Made by a program: the position numbers and the translations under genes. Source: JANXSF01 sp031394025 (GTDB lineage: Bacteria; Acidobacteriota; Terriglobia; Bryobacterales; Bryobacteraceae). Taken from it: a stretch of 10,579 bases of DNA. Position 1 is the first letter of the stretch. The number at the start of each line of letters is the position of its first letter. Under the pieces are notes generated by a model, which was given only the letters and a program-made list of their open reading frames with translations, was not told the origin of the DNA and did no database searches. Positions 7,193 to 10,579 of the stretch are shown here, piece after piece. Where the stretch lies: the NCBI GenBank assembly GCA_031394025.1, contig JANMWO010000537.1:1-10579 (forward strand). The letters run 5' to 3'.

Positions 7193-7934
7193 TGCTCTGA
7201 TTTTCCCGCAGAAACAAATTGCTAATCACAAACAGCAAAATGGGCGGCAGCATCAGCAAAAGAGCCATAGCAGCGGCAACCGCACCATCACCGCTTTTTT
7301 CAAACCCAACTAAGACAATGGGAAGAGTTAGAATCCGGCCCCCACCAATCAATAGCGTCAACAGGTATTGACTCCAACTCATCAGAAAGGAAAGCGTCAA
7401 CGCCAATGCAATTCCTGGTGCAATGGATGGGCCGGTGACATGCCGCCACACCTGCCACTTGGATGCCCCTAATGTCCTTGCCTGGGCCTCTAAATCTAAA
7501 TCCAACTTTGAAAAACTGGCCATCAGTGTCAGCGCGGCGTATGGCACGCTGGGAATCAGATGCACTAGCATGACGCCTATCCATTGGTCAGTCAATCCAT
7601 AGCGTAAGAACATGCCGTGAAGTCCCATGGCCGATGCTAATGGCGGCGTCAATAAAGGCAGGAACAACAGCCACAGCAGCAATCGCTTTCCGGTGAAGGA
7701 ATGCAGTGCCAACACTCGTGCTGCGGGTAAGGAAATCAACGTGGACAGTATGGCCACCGTGACCGCTAAAGAAAGGCTGGTGACCAACGGGCCGCCACTT
7801 TGTTCCACTACAAAGTTCCAGGCTCGCAAGCTGAATTCACGTGGAAGCAGCCTGGGCCACAGCCATCCTTGCGCAGTGGAAAGGAAAAGTAGCATGGCCA
7901 CTGGCCACAAACAAAAGAGTGCCAGTTTCTTCAT
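7185..7934 (-). CDS. ABC transporter permease (second inner-membrane subunit)
   Basis: The 249-residue protein is mostly hydrophobic, with about six membrane segments (for example 5-20, 52-72, 85-108, 118-138, 172-195, 218-240). It has the EAA loop that docks on the ATPase at 148-174: LEAQARTLGASKW...GPSIAPG. This marks it as a binding-protein-dependent permease of the MetI/PotC superfamily. It pairs with the permease encoded just upstream. In E. coli the corresponding YnjC is one fused permease of roughly 500 residues, whereas here the two halves are separate genes. The ATG overlaps the preceding permease stop in ATGA, and its stop lies just inside the binding-protein gene, so the subunits are likely translated in a coupled way. 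Confidence 0.92.
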   Translation of the reverse strand: MKKLALFCLWPVAMLLFLSTAQGWLWPRLLPREFSLRAWNFVVEQSGGPLVTSLSLAVTVAILSTLISLPAARVLALHSFTGKRLLLWLLFLPLLTPPLASAMGLHGMFLRYGLTDQWIGVMLVHLIPSVPYAALTLMASFSKLDLDLEAQARTLGASKWQVWRHVTGPSIAPGIALALTLSFLMSWSQYLLTLLIGGGRILTLPIVLVGFEKSGDGAVAAAMALLLMLPPILLFVISNLFLRENQSIE

Positions 7935-8761
7935 GGCAACACCACGCTTTTGGGATCGCGCAATAAGCCGGAAACTTGCAGATAAATTGCGGCCAGCCCA
8001 GCGCTAATGAAGGTCATGAAAATACTGACAAGCATTGCTGTGGGTCGGCCAGTAAGTTCACTGGATTGGAAATAACGTTGTGCCAAAACACTGAGCACCG
8101 TTGGATAGTTTCTGCCCAACAGGAATGGAACGTCAAAGGAAGCAAACACGAACGCAAACACGATCAGCGCTGCCGGTAAAATTGCTGGTGCCAACAGTGG
8201 CAACGTCACAAAGCGCAATCGATCCCAGAATCCGGCACCTAAATTCTGAGCAACTTCCTCATACTGCCGTCCGCTGCGCATCAACAATGCGAGCGATGTG
8301 ACGGCCAGGAACGGAGTCTCTTTAATCCAATAAGTAAGAATGATTCCCAAGCCGTAGGGGTCCTGAACAAGGTCAGGAAATTGCGCTGGACTTTGAATGA
8401 ATCCCAGCGCAAAGGCCATTCGGGAAATCAATCCACTTGGCGAAGCAAGATGTAACAAAACAATCGCCATGGTCAAGTGGGGCATGGCGATTGGGATTTG
8501 CAGCAGACTCATGGCACTGCGGCTATTTCGTAAACCAAGCGCCAAAGCCACGCCTGTCAGGGTGGAAATCACAGTAGAGGCGAAAGCAATCCAAAATGTG
8601 AAACCTAATGCAGCGCGCAGTTCAGGATCTTGCAACAGCTCCCTAGGCGCCACAAGGCTTTCGTTGACAGCCAAAACAATTCCACCCAGGAACAACCCCA
8701 CCAGCACGAACAGCAGCGGAAAAAGCAGCGCTAGCCTTTTATAACGAGTAAATCCGTCCAC
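7931..8761 (-). CDS. ABC transporter permease (first inner-membrane subunit)
   Basis: The 276-residue protein has about six membrane segments, beginning at residues 9-32 and 52-77. Its EAA loop is at 168-191 (YEEVAQNLGAGFW...TLPLLAPA), the contact site for the ABC ATPase. The family is the PotB/YnjC N-terminal-half type. The start is a GTG at 8761, which overlaps the end of the isomerase gene by 23 bases. It is chosen because the first membrane segment follows eight residues later and no good ATG lies nearby; the ribosome binding site is weak, so coupling to the upstream gene is likely. Together with the neighbouring permease, lipoprotein and ATPase it completes a full importer. Confidence 0.92.
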   Translation of the reverse strand: MDGFTRYKRLALLFPLLFVLVGLFLGGIVLAVNESLVAPRELLQDPELRAALGFTFWIAFASTVISTLTGVALALGLRNSRSAMSLLQIPIAMPHLTMAIVLLHLASPSGLISRMAFALGFIQSPAQFPDLVQDPYGLGIILTYWIKETPFLAVTSLALLMRSGRQYEEVAQNLGAGFWDRLRFVTLPLLAPAILPAALIVFAFVFASFDVPFLLGRNYPTVLSVLAQRYFQSSELTGRPTAMLVSIFMTFISAGLAAIYLQVSGLLRDPKSVVLP

Positions 8762-9980
8762 GATGTTGCCCGATCAGGATCTGAAATAATCTATGCGCAA
8801 TCAACTCATGCAGCGTCAGCAATTCCTTGTGTGAAGCCGCAATTCCCTCTGCATCCCGATGATCTTTCACCGGAGGTCCGCCAGCCTTCAGAGCGTCCAC
8901 TGCTTCTTTGAGGATTGAATCCGTCATCACCTCGCCAGCCATTTCCCACAACGTGATGAAGCGATCCACCGCAGTGGGAAAGCTCACAGAAAACACGCCA
9001 TGACGACTGGTTGTGCGAGGTGGTTTGTAATCTAAATTGAAGGGACCATTGTATTCGTGGCTCCGCAACAACACTAAAACATTCAACCAGTCCAGGGGAT
9101 TCACAAGTCCAACGGCAATGTCCACATCGTGCTTCAGGCGGTAACCATCATTGATATCAAAATGCCACAGTTTGCCGCACAACAGTGCCCTGGCCAATGC
9201 TGCCCGCGGAGCTGCGCCCCACATCAGTTCGTGTAGATATTCCGGGTTCAACCCCACCATTTCCGGATGTTCCAAAAGTCCGGATGAAATAAATCCCAAC
9301 ATGGCATCGGAGGTGGGCAGTAGGATTTCCGCCTGCGGTTCAAACGGCTTTGCCTCCATGCAATGCTTCAGCGTGGGCCTTCCCATTTTGCCGGCAATCT
9401 CAATATCGGCACGGCAGGCGGCGTTCAAACCTTCCGCATACCAGCGCAATGTTTCGGTTTCTTCCACGGCACCTTGAACGGAATAGCCAAGCGTACCTGG
9501 CCAATAGACCGCATAACTGGCACCCAACTGATGACCCATTTGAACTGTGTTGCACAATCGCCAGGATGCGTACTGCCGTATTTGAGGTGATTCAGCCGCC
9601 GGACTGGCCGCAAACACCGCGTGATGAAATGTTTCTGTGGTCACCATGGAACAAGCCACGCCGTTTTTTTTCAAAGACGACTTGATCTTGCTGATGGTTT
9701 TTTCCTGACCTTCCTTGCCCAGGTCATCGGTAGCAATCACGTCCGTATCATGAGTACACCAATGCCCAATGCCGATTTTGCCATACGCTTCAATCACTTT
9801 TTCAAAGGTGATTGGCGACCGTGTGGGGGCATGAAACAGCGCTTGCCCTTCATACGCCGCTGCCCACTGCGGGCCCGTCAAAAAATACTTACGGCGGGTA
9901 TCCGGTGAATAGGAACCGCCACAAGCATTGGCCAAACGGTCAACCAAAGCTTGCTGTTTATTAATGGGAATTGGTTTCAT
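8739..9980 (-). CDS. Class I xylose-isomerase-like TIM-barrel sugar isomerase (divergent)
   Basis: Numbered from the ATG at 9980 (413 residues). The active-site map of the class I (Streptomyces-type) xylose isomerases can be followed: catalytic-type His77 and Asp80 in HDTD, F-x-HAVF near 118-123, metal ligands Glu209 with Lys211 in MEAKP, Glu247 and His250 in NPEYLHE, Asp275 in HFDIND, Asp285 and Asp287 in KHDVD, and Asp317 in LDYKPPRT. Such enzymes convert aldose to ketose with two divalent metals. The N-terminal strand and the segment after the active-site Trp (YWPGTLGYSV) differ from typical XylA, so the sugar may not be xylose. No sugar kinase or xylulokinase is nearby. An ATG at 10004 would add eight residues; neither start has an ideal ribosome binding site (AGGAAG lies 13 bases before 9980). 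It heads the transporter genes and overlaps the first permease. Confidence 0.85.
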   Translation of the reverse strand: MKPIPINKQQALVDRLANACGGSYSPDTRRKYFLTGPQWAAAYEGQALFHAPTRSPITFEKVIEAYGKIGIGHWCTHDTDVIATDDLGKEGQEKTISKIKSSLKKNGVACSMVTTETFHHAVFAASPAAESPQIRQYASWRLCNTVQMGHQLGASYAVYWPGTLGYSVQGAVEETETLRWYAEGLNAACRADIEIAGKMGRPTLKHCMEAKPFEPQAEILLPTSDAMLGFISSGLLEHPEMVGLNPEYLHELMWGAAPRAALARALLCGKLWHFDINDGYRLKHDVDIAVGLVNPLDWLNVLVLLRSHEYNGPFNLDYKPPRTTSRHGVFSVSFPTAVDRFITLWEMAGEVMTDSILKEAVDALKAGGPPVKDHRDAEGIAASHKELLTLHELIAHRLFQILIGQHRGRIYSL

Positions 9981-10030
9981 TGTGATCCGGGAACTTCCTA
10001 GCATAACCCAGTCAGATGGCCTTCAGACAA

Positions 10031-10351
10031 CTACCCGTTTTTAAATAATGTAAGCAGCAATACGGTGGTGGTTTCGGCATGCACGGAATGAGGCAAATCT
10101 TTATCCATTCGCACCAGCATCCCCGCTGTGACTGCGTGTTCCTTCTCCCCGCTTTTGAAAAGAGCATTGCCTGCAAGCAAGCAGATAGTGCCTGGAAATG
10201 GTGCTTTGTGCGTTTTCAATCCTGATCCGCCCACAATCACAAGGCGGACTATTTTGACCAAGGAATCTTCATGGACGACTCTGCTCATCACGCCGCTGGG
10301 TGGCAATTCGTTGGTTCCTGCCAAATCTTGAAATATTTCGTAAGTTTCCAT
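10031..10351 (-). CDS. Small single-domain cupin protein
   Basis: The 106-residue protein has the beta-rich pattern of a one-domain cupin: G-x-KTHKAP...LLAGNALF...GEKEHAV-x-AGMLV-x-M...LPHSVHA-x-x-TTVLLLTL. The Gly-rich turns and the PHSVHA segment match the second cupin motif, but the first motif has only one clear His and no Glu, so full metal binding is doubtful. Small cupins can be sugar or ligand sensors, epimerase-like enzymes or proteins of unknown role, so no function is assigned. It is the first gene of the minus-strand operon and lies 50 bases before the isomerase. The ATG at 10351 is preferred to one at 10369: GGAGG lies just upstream of it and the predicted transcription start falls between them. 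The spacing to GGAGG is short. Confidence 0.75.
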   Translation of the reverse strand: METYEIFQDLAGTNELPPSGVMSRVVHEDSLVKIVRLVIVGGSGLKTHKAPFPGTICLLAGNALFKSGEKEHAVTAGMLVRMDKDLPHSVHAETTTVLLLTLFKNG

Positions 10352-10370
10352 ACCCTCCACTCTACACATC

Positions 10371-10383
10371 TTGATAGAATCAA
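10371..10383. repeat. Perfect inverted repeat TTGAT-AGA-ATCAA between divergent genes (possible operator)
   Basis: Two five-base arms around a three-base spacer sit in the middle of the 38-base divergent region. They cover the candidate -10 boxes of both promoters. A dimeric regulator bound here would block or switch both genes. The repeat is seen directly; the operator role is inference, and a 5-bp arm can occur by chance. Confidence 0.35.
10375..10380 (+). promoter_or_regulatory. Candidate -10 element for acs, with possible leaderless start
   Basis: TAGAAT matches the -10 consensus in five of six bases and ends nine bases before the acs ATG. Transcription would begin at or just before the start codon, and no Shine-Dalgarno sequence precedes that ATG, so a leaderless mRNA is possible. 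No good -35 box lies 16-18 bases upstream, which suggests that an activator is needed or that the call is wrong. Confidence 0.3.
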
Positions 10384-10389
10384 CCCTGA

Positions 10390-10579
10390 ATGAGTCAAGA
10401 AGCTATCTATCTGCCAAGCCCGGAGTTTGTCTCCCAAGCTAACGTCAAAGGTATGGAAGGGTACCGCGCCCTTTATCAGCAAGCATTGGACGATCCTGAA
10501 AAGTTTTGGGGAAACCTTGCCGAAACAGAACTGCACTGGTTCCAGAAATTCGACAAGGTCCTGGATTGGAGTGAAGCTC
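10390..10579 (+). CDS. acs: Acetyl-CoA synthetase, N-terminal part (cut by the window end)
   Basis: The first 63 codons are visible. The sequence after the ATG runs MSQEAIYLPSPEF and contains the family pattern YRALYQQALDDPEKFWGNLA (residues 25-44), then ELHWFQKFDKVLDW (47-60). This is the typical N-terminal cap of AMP-forming acetyl-CoA synthetases, which turn acetate, ATP and CoA into acetyl-CoA. The adenylate-forming motifs and the regulatory lysine near the C terminus lie beyond the edge, so substrate preference (acetate or propionate) cannot be checked. The start codon has no Shine-Dalgarno sequence. The gene diverges from the long minus-strand operon, with only 38 bases between the two start codons. 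Confidence 0.85.
   Translation, partial: MSQEAIYLPSPEFVSQANVKGMEGYRALYQQALDDPEKFWGNLAETELHWFQKFDKVLDWSEA

Larger units (their letters stand above)
10371..10398 (-). promoter_or_regulatory. Candidate sigma70-type promoter of the cupin-to-folK operon
   Basis: On the minus strand TTGACT (10398-10393) matches the -35 consensus in five of six bases. A 16-base spacer leads to TATCAA (10376-10371), a four of six match to the -10 box. Transcription would start near 10364, between the two possible cupin start codons. The -35 box lies inside the first codons of the divergent acs gene. No other promoter is obvious down to folK, though internal promoters for ruvAB are likely and not visible. Confidence 0.4.

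Noticed and set aside
9981..10004. ATG at 10004 as start of the isomerase
   Set aside because: It would add only eight unconserved residues; it cannot be fully excluded because neither start has a good ribosome binding site.
9981..10030. Possible hairpin between the cupin and the isomerase
   Set aside because: The pairing around the GTC and GAC ends has several mismatches and no T run; I see no convincing terminator or riboswitch.
1..10579. CRISPR arrays, insertion sequences, tRNA genes, phage or defence islands
   Set aside because: No regularly spaced repeats, transposase, integrase, terminal repeats or cloverleaf-like sequences were seen; the window is filled by metabolic, transport and housekeeping genes.

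Overview
The window is a compact, moderately GC-rich stretch of a bacterial chromosome. It has almost no non-coding DNA and shows no sign of mobile elements, tRNA or rRNA genes, or CRISPR arrays. RuvAB and FolK, together with a YnjBCD-like ABC transporter, a histone-deacetylase-like enzyme and a class I xylose-isomerase-like enzyme, suggest a free-living Gram-negative heterotroph. The substrate-binding protein is a lipoprotein. I lean towards Acidobacteriota from the general character of the proteins, but nothing here proves the taxon.

Left part, plus strand (1-1873). A GT-B glycosyltransferase, cut off at the left edge, is fused in frame to a RimI-like GNAT acetyltransferase. A hairpin terminator follows, then a small YdcH/DUF465-family gene. 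The terminator of that small gene lies inside the 3' end of the convergent folK gene.

Centre and right, minus strand (10351 down to 1908). Ten genes run in one direction with overlaps or gaps of at most about 50 bases: cupin, xylose-isomerase-like enzyme, permease 1, permease 2, binding lipoprotein, ABC ATPase, deacetylase, ruvA, ruvB, folK. Most junctions from the isomerase to the deacetylase overlap, which suggests translational coupling. The first seven genes look like an uptake-and-processing module for an unknown, possibly sugar-like or acetylated, substrate. The last three are housekeeping genes for Holliday-junction branch migration and folate synthesis.

Right edge, plus strand (10390-10579). 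The start of an acetyl-CoA synthetase gene diverges from the long operon across only 38 bases. Those bases hold a perfect inverted repeat that coincides with candidate -10 elements of both promoters. An acs gene divergent from an operon containing an HDAC-family deacetylase recalls the acsA/acuABC arrangement of Bacillus subtilis. This is the most interesting regulatory hypothesis in the window. No clearly new defence or mobile system is visible.
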